Shown here: positions 16,501 through 25,190 of the stretch, piece after piece | Layout: each line of letters begins with the position of its first letter | Numbering within the stretch: the first letter of the stretch is position 1 | DNA from: Bacteroidales bacterium | GTDB taxonomy: Bacteria > Bacteroidota > Bacteroidia > Bacteroidales > WCHB1-69 | DNA: 64,000 nt | Reading direction: 5' to 3' | NCBI GenBank assembly: GCA_024400755.1 | Contig: JAKSMG010000002.1 | Coordinates: 124,247-188,246, forward strand | Notes under the pieces: model-generated | What the model saw: only the letters and a program-made list of their open reading frames with translations | Told to the model about the DNA's origin: nothing | Databases searched by the model: none | Program-made: the position numbers and the translations under genes

Positions 16501-19500
16501 GCCAAAGTTGAACGGAAGAGCATTGCTCGTTGAACCATTACCAACTTGTGTTGAACTACCAAAGTCGGGATCCAAGATCCTACCGCTATAGTAGAATAAG
16601 GTCGGATTCTGCATGATGGCAGGTGTGGTGAATGAGGTTCCTTGAGCAAGGGCTTCGCCGCCTGTAGGTTGATTGTAGAAATAATATTGATTGAATACGG
16701 TGGAAGTCGGCGTAATTGTTGCGGTGCCACCGTATGGTGCGTTAGCCGTAATGTTGGCTGGTGCTTCTGGGGTGGCAGGAACATAAAGTGTACCGGTAAT
16801 GGTGTCGTTGGCACGATAAACATACATATTCGGGTCAACAGGATCAGAATATATAGTATAATTGTATATATTATTTTGTGTTGCAGAACCTAAAGTAATG
16901 GCGTTGGCAAAGGTGATGTCGATGCCATCTTCTGTAGTGTAAATAGGTTGTGTAATCGTATGTTCGCCAGTTTGTGTGCTTGCACCTGTAAATTTAGCTT
17001 TCAACTTGAATGTATTGCCAGGAATGGTGTCGGCAGTCGGACTGGTATTGCTGACGTTGACCTGGATATTTGTGTTGGAAATACCGCATTGATAGGAAAC
17101 AGGTGAAACCAAGGCATTGGTGCTGATATCGTGCAATGGTTTGGCTACATTGATTTGATAAACCATGTGTCTTGTTTCGCAATTGCTGGTTGGAGTAATA
17201 CCATAAATATGGAAGATCGTGGTGTCGTATAGGGTTGGCGTAGTGTAGGTGTAAGGTGAACTTTGTACCATAACGGGAGCTGTTCCTGCGGTGATGTTTT
17301 CATAATACCATTTCGTAATGGTGGCGTTTTGACGAGGAATAATGTAAGTATGCAAATATTCGCCTGTAACGTAAGTGTCTTCAGGAAGTGCTGTTGTTTT
17401 CTTGGAAACGATCGAACCGGTAATGGTGTCGTTCCCGTGATAAGCCGGCGTGCCAATCAAGTCGGTGATGATAGTGTAATTGTAAGTGACATCTGCTGTT
17501 GGAGCACTGAAGTTGAAAGTATTGTTGAAAGTAACGACTTTGTCTTCATTGGGTCCGAAAGCCTCGTCAATAATATGGGTAACACTGTGCGTTCCCGATT
17601 TGAAGGTAACTTGTACCGTGTTGGCAGGAATGGTGTTGTTGATAAGGTTGCGAACGGTCACCACTACGTTTTCATCTCCTAAAGTACAAGTGTTGGTAAT
17701 GGGGTAGAGCAACTCAATAGGTTCAACGTCGTAAATTGGCACGTTGTCCGCAATAACCTGTACGGGAACCTTTTCGCTGGCACATTCTGCGTCAACAAAT
17801 TGGAATTTCATATTCAAACGCTTGCCGTAAGTAGAATAGTTGCCCGTGAAGTTTGGCGTTGTATTGACAGATTTGTAAAGTACGCAGTTGGAAGCTGCCG
17901 TGGCGTTGAATTTTGGATATACGGATGCACCAGATGCTTCGGCACAATTGGAACCTCCGCAATTGGTTTCTGTTAAAATCAAAAGGTTACCGCCGTCATA
18001 ATCCATAGGTTCAGGAAGATTGAAGTAGTGCCATCCCGTGGTGTTGAAGAAGTAGCTGCCGTCATAAATCAAAGTGGCTTGTGCGATTTCTTCGTCCCAG
18101 GTGGTTACTGATGAAGCAGTCAGTGAATTCAAATCCGTAGGCATAACATACATCTTCATCGGAATGCCATTTTCGCCAGTGGCTTCGTCAGTAACGTACA
18201 AGGCAATTCGTGTCAATTGTCCAGTAGCATTCAATTCATTTTCTTTGTATAAAATCTTACCTCTTGAATAACCAGCCGTGTAAATAAATGGCTGCGTGAC
18301 GTTGTTTGCACTTGCCGTGGTGAGGTTGCCGACCGTAATGTCGGAAATGGTGGCTGGAGCCGTGGTAACATAGTAGGTGGTGTCAAAATAAATAGAAGGT
18401 GTTACAAATGGATTTCCCACATATTGTAATTCCCAAGATTCATATCCTGTATTGGTGTACCAGAACTGTGTGGTGCTGGCAGCACTTGAAGTGTCTTGTG
18501 CAGTAATGGTGGCACTGGTGTGATAGTCGGCATGAACTACGCTCGGAACCACTGGCTTTGGCGCCTTGCCGTTAGAAATCACTGTAGTGCTTAAGGTATC
18601 GTTGAAACGTACTCGGTCGGTGGCAATCTGATCTACCCAAACCTTAATGTCGTAAGGAACGTCGGTATTTACCAAATTGTTGGTGAAGTCGTACGGAGCG
18701 TTGAAGGCAAATTGAATAGATTCGTGACTTTCAATGGTTTCGTTGATGGTCGTACTGTAAGCATTGCTGCCGTTGATAGTGTAGTGAATGTTCGTTCCCG
18801 GCATAATCGCCTGCGTACCATTGTTGGCAATCTCAAGAATAAGGTCTTCATGACCCAAGTCACAATCAGAAACTGGATTCAACAAGGCTTGAATGGCAAT
18901 CTCATTGGCCATATATTGAGCCACTACCGCATTGATCATTAGACGTCCAATGGTTACAGGAACCAATTCGCCGTCGTTGATGGTATAGAAGGTATTGTCT
19001 CTCAATGGGGCTTCTTCTTGAACACCAAGGTAAGTGCCGCCGTCAATCATCTCAATGCCTGCATAGAAATATTGGTCTGTGCTGGTGAGCGAGAAGTTGT
19101 TGATTTCACCGCTAACCCATTGGTCTTCCATCGCTGCGCTAACCGTCATTTCTTCAGATGTCTCAATGATATCGCCATCTTCATCGGCGACAAAGAAACG
19201 GAAGTGGCGACCAATGTTGTTGTCGGCATCCGTGTTGGTGATGAATGCCTTCACGTGGGTTACGATCAAGGTATCAACAACATTGTAACGGCTGGCGTAT
19301 AAAATGTTGTCTTCGCTGCCTGTTGCCAATGAAGCAAATGAAATATGTTGCCCGCTGATGATGGAGTCAATGGCATAACCAACTTCGTCAGTCGTGGTGG
19401 TCATATTCCAAGTGTGTTCGTTGTTGTCGTTGTTCATATCGGCTTCGCAATAAATACGGACGACATTGTCACCGTTGTTGTTGAGATGGGCACCGTCAAA

Positions 19501-22500
19501 TGCTACCACCATACTGCTTCTGGAAGCCAAAGATGGAACGATAACGGTATCTCTGTAGGTGTTGGCACCTGTGATTTCTAACATAAGTTTGAAGTTGTTT
19601 TGAGTAAGACGACCTTCGTTGCTGATGTTGGCATAAATTGTAGGATCAACTTTGTGCTGGGTGGGGTTGTCGCCTAAAGCCCAAATATCATTGACGGCTA
19701 AGTCATTATTGTAGAAATTTCTTACGACCACGCGGTCAATGTTGATGTTGTTCTTGGCATTTGATTTGGCGTCAAAAGCTATATATATACAGTTTTGACT
19801 GCTATAGTTGGCTAAGTCAACCATATACTTGGCCCAACCTGGAGTGGTGTAGGCACTGTTGTATCTCTTAACGAGGGTGGAAGTGGCACCTGTCGTGCTG
19901 ATGGACGGAGCTGCCGTATAAGTAACGCCTCCATCAGTAGAAATTTTCACGGTAACGCCTTCGGTAGAACTGCTGACGTTGTCGTGGGCAAACCAGTATT
20001 CCAAGATAGGAGTTTGAGATCCTTGAAGCAAGGTTACCGGCATAATGGCACGAGATTCGGTGTTGTTGGGGAAGTTCTTTGAATTAAAGAACAAACGGCC
20101 TAAACCATAGCTTGGAGCAATGACGGGGTTGACGCCTTCGCCTGTTTCAATGGTCCAGTTGCCTGCACCTGAAATCTGTTCAATGGTCCAAGAAGGATAA
20201 AGGTCGGTTGTGGAAAATACTTCTTCGTAATACGGGAAGGCGGCCTGAATTTCAAAAATACCCATCAAACTGTCGTTGGCGTGATTGTCATCGCCATTGA
20301 TGCTGATTTGGAAAGTATAGTCGTAAATAGTGTTGATCGTGACAGGGAAGTTGTTGACAACAGTGACTTCCATACTCTGCATTGGAGCAATGGTGCCGGT
20401 ATTGATGACGGAGCTTCCCGTGGTTGTTCCAATGGTATAGTTAACAGTCGCGTTCTTGTTGGCAAAATTGATGGTTCCACTACCTGTATTCTTAATTTTA
20501 ACCTTAACAGGATATGTGGTGGCTGGACAATCGTTGCCCAATGCCGGTGAGGTCAATTCCGTAATAGAAAGGTCGGTGTTCGGAATATCACGGGTATAAC
20601 ATCCCATAAAAGTGATGGTGTTGTATCGGGTTCTGCCACAAATGTCGGTGGTGATGCCGCTGACTGGCGTACATTCTAATCCTTCGAAAATGGTTGGAAC
20701 TAACGAGTCGGTGGCAGAGGTGAAAATCAAAGGCAGATTGACGGAATTGACATCGTCGCCTCTGTCTGCCAAGGCACTTTGCCACTCACCGAAGGTGTTA
20801 CGTGGTGCAACAAACCAACCCAGTGAATTGCCGATGGTGAAGTATTCGTTGCCGTTTAACTTAACGGTTGCCGCAAGGGCATTAACCTGTGTGTAATTGA
20901 GGTAAATGGCGTAGTTCTTGTTGGTAGATGAGGTACTCGCATTGTAGAAAATGTTGTTGTAGATGTTCAAGTCCTTTGTGGCTGAACTTGAACCGGTAAC
21001 ATAAATTGGAGCAGATTGGGCGATATTTGTTGTAGAATAAATATAACTACTATTGTGATAAATATTCATCTGCTTTGAATTCTGAATGTTGATGTTGTAA
21101 CGTGCGGTAACCGTGGCTTTGTTGATGATTTCGTTGTTGGCGATGTTGAGAATGGTAGTTACGCCGTTGCTGTTGGAGTACGAAGAAGTCGAAATACCGG
21201 TACCGCCTCGTTCGTTCATGTGGATTCTGTTACCTGAAATGCTGGAGAAGTCACTACAGTTTTGGATGTTGATACCCGTAAAGTTCATATCGCTGGCAGT
21301 TGCCATTTGATTAATGGTGTTGCCGTCAATGGTCCACGTCTTGCTTTGTGAGGTCTGAATACCGCCAACGGTGCTGTTGATGGTGTTGCCGCTAATGGTG
21401 AAATTTTCTTCTTTATAAGCGGCATTGCTGCCTCCAACAAAATAGATACCATAGTTGACATTGCTGATGGTGTTGTTGGTGAAGCTGAAGTTGTTGTCCC
21501 CTTGACCTCCGGTAAAAGGAGTGGCGGCCGTTGTTCTACCAATAGCTACGGAATTGGTAAGCGGGGTGGTCGTGGATGTCGTTCCCTGAATGGCACAATG
21601 GTCAATGCTGATATGGTGTGAATATCTACCGGTGAAATCAACGCAGCGACCGACCACGTTGTTTCTAATGGTAACGTTTCTAATGGTTACGTAAGCCATT
21701 TCGGTAAATTCAACAGGAGCATTGTTGCCGTTGTTGACAATAATCACGTCACTTGTCGCTACTCCCGGAGCAGCTTGGAAGGTAATGGTGTTATTGTTGT
21801 CTAAACCGGGATATTGTTCGTCAAAATCGAATCCCGTATATGTGCCGGCATTGATGTTGATGGTTACAGGACCAACCAAACCGCAACGGTGGAAACGTTC
21901 TTTCATATATTCCACGGTTGGGAAGTCGGCGGAAGAACCGCCCAAAGTATAGGTTCCGGATAATGAACTGCTACAGGCGTAGCCATCATAGGGGATAGTG
22001 TCGTTGGCAGGGTTGGCCAATGGAGATACACCGTTACGGGAAATAATCCATACTTTGATAAAGTTGGGACCTTCGGTGGCCACGTGGTTGCCTACAATGA
22101 CGGTGTCGGTATAGTCTAGACAAAGATCACCTGTCCACGAGAAGTTTGGCTTGCTGACTCCGTTAACACTCCAACCGAAAACAGCAGAGGTCATGTGGTT
22201 CGGGTTTTCCGCGGTTGCCTTGCCCTTGTTGCGGAATGCGACTTTGATAGGGTAGGACTGACCGGTTTGCATATAGTCTGGATAAATGGGAAGATCACTG
22301 AAACTTTCCATTTGGGCTTCGTTGACTTGCAAGGACTGTGTCGTTCTTAAAGCAAATTGATAGTCGGCCTTACTTGCGCTGCCGTGTACATCGCTGACGG
22401 AAATGTGGTAATCAACGGTGGTGCCGTAACATTGCATAGGAATCGTCCATTGACAATCCACAACATGCTTTCCTCCTGAAAAAGAATTGCTGGTAATCGT

Positions 22501-23361
22501 GGCTGGAATGCTATCTACCACGCCATCCGAAGTTTCATATTTGAAGAAAATGGTATTGACGTTCACGGTGTCATTGTCCGTGATTCTTGCCTTGATAAGG
22601 AATGGACCCGTGTTGTTGTTGATGGTGCCAACAAAGGTCGGGTTCTGCAATGTGATAGCAGGTGGAACTAATTCGACATTCGAATAAATAATCTGGACAT
22701 TGTCCAAAAACCATCCTGCACAAGCTTCTGTGCCAGAACCTGTACCAGAAGCGTGGTTGGTCAAAAATCGAATACGGAAAAATTCGTTGTCTTCTGTCGG
22801 ACTTGCGACGAAACTGGACAAATCGAATAATTCCGTTTTCCACCAACTGTTGTCAGGAACGGCGGCGTCTTGCGTGGGCTTCCAGTCTGTGTACCAGTTC
22901 TGGGAAATGTTGCCGTTGGTAATGTTGGTGGCACCTCCGTGGTAGAATGGACTGGTCTGCGTGAAATTCAAATTGGTGTGCATTCCCCATTGAATGTCAC
23001 CGTATTCGCTCATCCCTGTTGATTTTTGATAAGAAATTAAACATTGGTCGTTGTTATTACTTTTTCCAATGTGATCAAACTTGAGGTAAACGTAAGGTTT
23101 GGTTCTATCAACCTCGATAGCGCTGGTAAGACAGTAGGTGTTACCATTCGAAGGATATAATTTCCCACGAAAAGAAGATGGTTGTGAAACTGCGACGTTG
23201 GTAACTGTAAACCAGTTCGTTTCTTGGAATTGGTTACTCGATGTCATTTGGATGGTAGCACCATCGAAGTTTTCATAGAAAACAACGGTGGTATCCATCA
23301 TTTGCGCCGATAGAATGAAAGGCAACATGAGCACGATGAAAGAAAATAATAACTTTTTCAT
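13501..23361 (-). CDS. Giant multidomain T9SS-secreted surface protein (3286 aa)
   Basis: Signal peptide at 1-20 (ending FILSAQ). Recognisable modules, approximate residues: choice-of-anchor-J/MAM-like jellyroll 20-230; right-handed beta-helix with Asn ladders 525-925 (VTIRNVTIRNNV; ISIDHCAIQGTT); second jellyroll 1040-1210; series of CARDB/Ig-like domains 1210-2650; two related ~200-residue modules near 1700 and 2290 sharing SRG, IPMK, GW and NLL(I/L)xTE motifs; GEVED domain 2670-2760 (FIDYNRNGSWDL; GETEDYAVMI); third jellyroll 2885-3060; CARDB-like domain; T9SS type A sorting domain 3205-3286 (NQNIPNPADNKTRINF, terminal KKMIIEK). Predicted to be exported by Sec and T9SS and act as an adhesin or surface fibre; no catalytic motif is seen. 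One uninterrupted frame of 9.86 kb. A -7 box at 23441-23448 implies a ~75-nt leader. Confidence 0.9.
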   Translation of the reverse strand: MKKLLFSFIVLMLPFILSAQMMDTTVVFYENFDGATIQMTSSNQFQETNWFTVTNVAVSQPSSFRGKLYPSNGNTYCLTSAIEVDRTKPYVYLKFDHIGKSNNNDQCLISYQKSTGMSEYGDIQWGMHTNLNFTQTSPFYHGGATNITNGNISQNWYTDWKPTQDAAVPDNSWWKTELFDLSSFVASPTEDNEFFRIRFLTNHASGTGSGTEACAGWFLDNVQIIYSNVELVPPAITLQNPTFVGTINNNTGPFLIKARITDNDTVNVNTIFFKYETSDGVVDSIPATITSNSFSGGKHVVDCQWTIPMQCYGTTVDYHISVSDVHGSASKADYQFALRTTQSLQVNEAQMESFSDLPIYPDYMQTGQSYPIKVAFRNKGKATAENPNHMTSAVFGWSVNGVSKPNFSWTGDLCLDYTDTVIVGNHVATEGPNFIKVWIISRNGVSPLANPANDTIPYDGYACSSSLSGTYTLGGSSADFPTVEYMKERFHRCGLVGPVTININAGTYTGFDFDEQYPGLDNNNTITFQAAPGVATSDVIIVNNGNNAPVEFTEMAYVTIRNVTIRNNVVGRCVDFTGRYSHHISIDHCAIQGTTSTTTPLTNSVAIGRTTAATPFTGGQGDNNFSFTNNTISNVNYGIYFVGGSNAAYKEENFTISGNTINSTVGGIQTSQSKTWTIDGNTINQMATASDMNFTGINIQNCSDFSSISGNRIHMNERGGTGISTSSYSNSNGVTTILNIANNEIINKATVTARYNINIQNSKQMNIYHNSSYIYSTTNIAQSAPIYVTGSSSATKDLNIYNNIFYNASTSSTNKNYAIYLNYTQVNALAATVKLNGNEYFTIGNSLGWFVAPRNTFGEWQSALADRGDDVNSVNLPLIFTSATDSLVPTIFEGLECTPVSGITTDICGRTRYNTITFMGCYTRDIPNTDLSITELTSPALGNDCPATTYPVKVKIKNTGSGTINFANKNATVNYTIGTTTGSSVINTGTIAPMQSMEVTVVNNFPVTINTIYDYTFQISINGDDNHANDSLMGIFEIQAAFPYYEEVFSTTDLYPSWTIEQISGAGNWTIETGEGVNPVIAPSYGLGRLFFNSKNFPNNTESRAIMPVTLLQGSQTPILEYWFAHDNVSSSTEGVTVKISTDGGVTYTAAPSISTTGATSTLVKRYNSAYTTPGWAKYMVDLANYSSQNCIYIAFDAKSNAKNNINIDRVVVRNFYNNDLAVNDIWALGDNPTQHKVDPTIYANISNEGRLTQNNFKLMLEITGANTYRDTVIVPSLASRSSMVVAFDGAHLNNNGDNVVRIYCEADMNNDNNEHTWNMTTTTDEVGYAIDSIISGQHISFASLATGSEDNILYASRYNVVDTLIVTHVKAFITNTDADNNIGRHFRFFVADEDGDIIETSEEMTVSAAMEDQWVSGEINNFSLTSTDQYFYAGIEMIDGGTYLGVQEEAPLRDNTFYTINDGELVPVTIGRLMINAVVAQYMANEIAIQALLNPVSDCDLGHEDLILEIANNGTQAIMPGTNIHYTINGSNAYSTTINETIESHESIQFAFNAPYDFTNNLVNTDVPYDIKVWVDQIATDRVRFNDTLSTTVISNGKAPKPVVPSVVHADYHTSATITAQDTSSAASTTQFWYTNTGYESWELQYVGNPFVTPSIYFDTTYYVTTAPATISDITVGNLTTASANNVTQPFIYTAGYSRGKILYKENELNATGQLTRIALYVTDEATGENGIPMKMYVMPTDLNSLTASSVTTWDEEIAQATLIYDGSYFFNTTGWHYFNLPEPMDYDGGNLLILTETNCGGSNCAEASGASVYPKFNATAASNCVLYKSVNTTPNFTGNYSTYGKRLNMKFQFVDAECASEKVPVQVIADNVPIYDVEPIELLYPITNTCTLGDENVVVTVRNLINNTIPANTVQVTFKSGTHSVTHIIDEAFGPNEDKVVTFNNTFNFSAPTADVTYNYTIITDLIGTPAYHGNDTITGSIVSKKTTALPEDTYVTGEYLHTYIIPRQNATITKWYYENITAGTAPVMVQSSPYTYTTPTLYDTTIFHIYGITPTSNCETRHMVYQINVAKPLHDISTNALVSPVSYQCGISNTNIQVNVSNTSPTADTIPGNTFKLKAKFTGASTQTGEHTITQPIYTTEDGIDITFANAITLGSATQNNIYNYTIYSDPVDPNMYVYRANDTITGTLYVPATPEAPANITANAPYGGTATITPTSTVFNQYYFYNQPTGGEALAQGTSFTTPAIMQNPTLFYYSGRILDPDFGSSTQVGNGSTSNALPFNFGKEHSRGIVMYTATDLGFSEGIIDTLSIFVQTAGNGNIPMKLYLKNDNALKTTVGGITYPNLTPALLNTVYHNKWNNIIENAQVIAEGYVDLSHTGWYTIVIPGGFHYTGDNLLLITEHDGSANTEGYTAPAFKSTTVPNIPNSTYNKRVVYYANDNNFNPASAYTYTQGTLRFNTKFGISYACESAQRGVITVNTNVPAVDLEVVDIVTPVTPNAAYTNNETVKVHVANHGGNTASNYKISYQLADEAPVEVNNPTAVPSNDTITYTFATHVDLTDIYFPTPFKVYVTCTSDTHHDNDTVTILLAKEICASGAMTVYSPCIANIQFGGIDNVPLPSDWSPFNSADSVGYTDYTQTVLPAILVKGQTYTASMTNSFTGNSGTKLFKYFFIDYNRNGSWDLTGAANERALSITQNSFNSQHPENATSEGVITIPETAESGLTLMRVVAANAAYTSGCGYFSQGETEDYAVMIREAFDDDLAVVGYSNHTNNNNCCADEAANIGVIVKNYGMNIQDLSSDNPLTLTAVVTNDITSDTYTQDYVLGTLLPDETMTFTINDVDLSMPGNYTVTTTLTYESDEYSINDSWSTQFIIVSTPFDTIPHLETFDEEITDVEHPFTDFWTVNSNHSGYAWNVQVGASPNNPNAGPNQDHTPTNDANQYALVAGSTSQTSTTYYTTLTSNCIDLHYRNGYPIQMDYWEHMFGANNAGATLLVQVGTGDDFVTVDSVVAPTQTSYSSSWKNRVVMFLDNDEVAKVRFMVKSHTRLMDVAVDDVNFSYGLPDIGVADILYPKDFTMMEEDDDCLVMGDSIHPIVAVVNAGRTPVAEFDITGTLKVGNDLISFTEHWDAPSDEHITYYLMPGDTVEYEFENPFVVFSTAYFSDFVAKVYLEGDYNPYNDIYTIHPCSTTGVEDYVQGDGLVLNQNIPNPADNKTRINFLVPQAGKAVIEIFTLTGQKLYSENIDALYGENYIDINTSSYAAGMYIYTLQFGDTILTKKMIIEK

Positions 23362-23440
23362 TGTTAGAGTGTTATGTTAATATTATATTTTATTATTTGC
23401 AGTTATATTGTATTATAAATATTTTATTTGTCTTAAACGA

Positions 23441-23448
23441 CAAAAATA
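23441..23448 (-). promoter_or_regulatory. -7 box of the giant T9SS protein gene
   Basis: CAAAAATA on plus (TATTTTTG on minus), 80 bp before the ATG at 23361. Confidence 0.6.
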
Positions 23449-23655
23449 AGAAAAAAAACAATACAAAACGTGTTTTTTTGAGTTTGTCCGAATACGATTT
23501 TAAGTTCTGTCCTGAAGTCAAACTTATGGTTGAAAATTATTGCTCAATTCATTCATTATGAGCTTCTTCCGATTTTGTTTAATGAAAAGAGTAAAAATTT
23601 GTCAAATATTGTGATAAAAAAATAAATATATCGTGTTGTGTATTAAAAATTTTTG

Positions 23656-23663
23656 TATTTTTG
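23656..23663 (+). promoter_or_regulatory. -7 box of rplS
   Basis: TATTTTTG, 46 bp before the rplS ATG at 23709. This also shows that a TTG-initiated longer frame from 23661 would begin at or before the transcript start. Confidence 0.7.
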
Positions 23664-23708
23664 CAAACTCAATTAAAAAAGGAAAAAATAATAAAAAATA
23701 AGATAGAG

Positions 23709-24062
23709 ATGAAACAAGATTTGATTCAGTATGTTGAAGATAATTTCGTGACTACTAAGGAGTTCCCGAAATTCAAAGCAGGCGATACCATCACCGTTTC
23801 TTACAGAATCGTTGAAGGTTCAAAAGAACGTGTTCAGCAATTCCAAGGCGTGGTTCTTCAAATCGCCGGTTGTGGTGTTACCAAAACTTTTACCGTTAGA
23901 AAAATTTCAGGTGGCGTTGGCGTTGAAAGAATTTTCCCATTCGCAACCCCATTTATTTCTGACATCGTTGTTAACAAACATGGTGTGGTTCGTAGATCCC
24001 GTATCTTCTACCTCCGCAACCTCACCGGTAAAAAGGCCCGTATCAAAGAAAAACGTGGATAA
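23709..24062 (+). CDS. rplS: 50S ribosomal protein L19
   Basis: 117 residues from the ATG at 23709 (MKQDLIQYVEDNF), standard length for L19. Characteristic sequences are FKAGDTITVSYRIVEGSKERVQQFQGVVL and the conserved C-terminal RSRIFYLRNLTGKKARIKEK. L19 sits at the 30S-50S interface. It is a single-gene unit here, with its own promoter and a near-perfect terminator. It is not in the rpsP-rimM-trmD-rplS order of many other phyla. Confidence 0.98.
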   Translation: MKQDLIQYVEDNFVTTKEFPKFKAGDTITVSYRIVEGSKERVQQFQGVVLQIAGCGVTKTFTVRKISGGVGVERIFPFATPFISDIVVNKHGVVRRSRIFYLRNLTGKKARIKEKRG

Positions 24063-24087
24063 TAATTTCCCGTTCCTGATAATATCT

Positions 24088-24119
24088 AAAGACGCTTTAT
24101 TCCAAAGCGTCTTTTTTTT
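24088..24119 (+). terminator. Terminator of rplS
   Basis: Perfect 11-bp stem AAAGACGCTTT (24088-24098) / AAAGCGTCTTT (24104-24114) with a 5-nt loop and a T-run to 24119. Confidence 0.95.
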
Positions 24120-24177
24120 GTCCAATGTTCCTGAATTTTTTTTCTAAACTCTTGATGACTTGTTCTGAAATTTTATG

Positions 24178-24185
24178 TATGTTTG
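24178..24185 (+). promoter_or_regulatory. -7 box of the D-2-hydroxyacid dehydrogenase gene
   Basis: TATGTTTG, TAnnTTTG consensus, 67 bp before the ATG at 24252. Confidence 0.6.
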
Positions 24186-24251
24186 CAAAACAATTGACCC
24201 TGTTCCATTGATTTATAGATGTGAAACTAGTATGAATTAAATTTGTCAAAT

Positions 24252-25190
24252 ATGAAAATTACTGCTGTTGAACCTATTGGTATTACGCCTGCTTTGGCAG
24301 AGCAACTGGCTGCGGATTTCGCTGGTAAAGGTCATCAATTTGTATGTTTCCCAGACAGAAACGAAAATCCGGAAGTTTTGGCTGAAAGAATGGCCGATGC
24401 CGATATCGTGATTATTTCAAATATTAAGTTGTCTGCCACTATCTTGTCCAAATGTCCTAAACTGAAATTGTTGGCCGTGGCGTTCACCGGCTTGGACCAT
24501 ATCGATTTGGATTTTTGCAAGTCTCACCATATCGAAGTGGTGAATGCTTCCGGCTATGCTACGGTGGCCGTGGCTGAGTTGGCCATAGGCCTGATGTTGG
24601 ATGTGTATCGTCGCATTACGTCATTGGATGCTGATACGCGGCATTTGTTGAATCGCAGAAATTTCCTTGGTCGCGAAATCTCTGGTAAAACGGTTGGTAT
24701 TGTCGGTACGGGTGCCATCGGTCGCAAAACGGCTGAATTGCTACAGTGCTTTGGCTGCAAAATTCTTGCCTGGAGCCGTACCCGATATGCGGAACTGGAA
24801 AGCGAAACCTTCCATTACGTAGATCTCGACACTTTGATGCGTGAGTCTGATATCATTTCGCTCCACGTTCCGTTGACTGCAGAAACAACGCATCTGATTT
24901 CTGCCGACAAGTTAGTTTTGTGCAAGCCATCGGCTATCTTGATTAACACGGCACGAGGTAATGTCGTGGATATGAGTGCGTTGGCGGATTGTCTGAAAAA
25001 TCATCGTTTGGCCGGTGCCGGCATCGACGTGTTTGAATGTGAGCCACCATTGCCTCAAGACCAGGTACTTCTCGATGCACCGAATTGCGTACTCGTCCCC
25101 CACGTGGGCTATGCCACGCGTGAAGCTTTCGATATCCGCATCGGTATTATGATGGATAAGATTAATGCGTTTTTGCAGAAACTTCAATAA
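24252..25190 (+). CDS. D-isomer-specific 2-hydroxyacid dehydrogenase
   Basis: 312 residues from the ATG at 24252. The NAD-binding Rossmann domain has GIVGTGAIGRKTAEL (GxGxxG), and the catalytic triad is recognisable: Arg in NTARGNVVD, Glu in GIDVFECEPP and His in VPHVGYATREA. Family members interconvert 2-oxo and D-2-hydroxy acids (glycerate/hydroxypyruvate, lactate or phosphoglycerate types). Length and motifs fit glycerate-dehydrogenase-like members best, but substrate is not readable. Its 3' end overlaps that of the opposing ispH by 29 bp. Confidence 0.9.
   Translation: MKITAVEPIGITPALAEQLAADFAGKGHQFVCFPDRNENPEVLAERMADADIVIISNIKLSATILSKCPKLKLLAVAFTGLDHIDLDFCKSHHIEVVNASGYATVAVAELAIGLMLDVYRRITSLDADTRHLLNRRNFLGREISGKTVGIVGTGAIGRKTAELLQCFGCKILAWSRTRYAELESETFHYVDLDTLMRESDIISLHVPLTAETTHLISADKLVLCKPSAILINTARGNVVDMSALADCLKNHRLAGAGIDVFECEPPLPQDQVLLDAPNCVLVPHVGYATREAFDIRIGIMMDKINAFLQKLQ

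Larger units (their letters stand above)
23362..23708. other. AT-rich divergent promoter region between the giant gene and rplS
   Basis: About 350 bp with no convincing gene. It holds the leftward -7 box at 23441-23448 and the rightward box at 23656-23663. A short open frame at 23361-23561 has poor composition and is not a gene. Nothing else is recognised. Confidence 0.7.

Noticed and set aside
23361-23561. Small rightward gene upstream of rplS
   Set aside because: AT-driven Lys/Ile/Asn-rich translation that covers the leftward promoter of the giant gene; no support.
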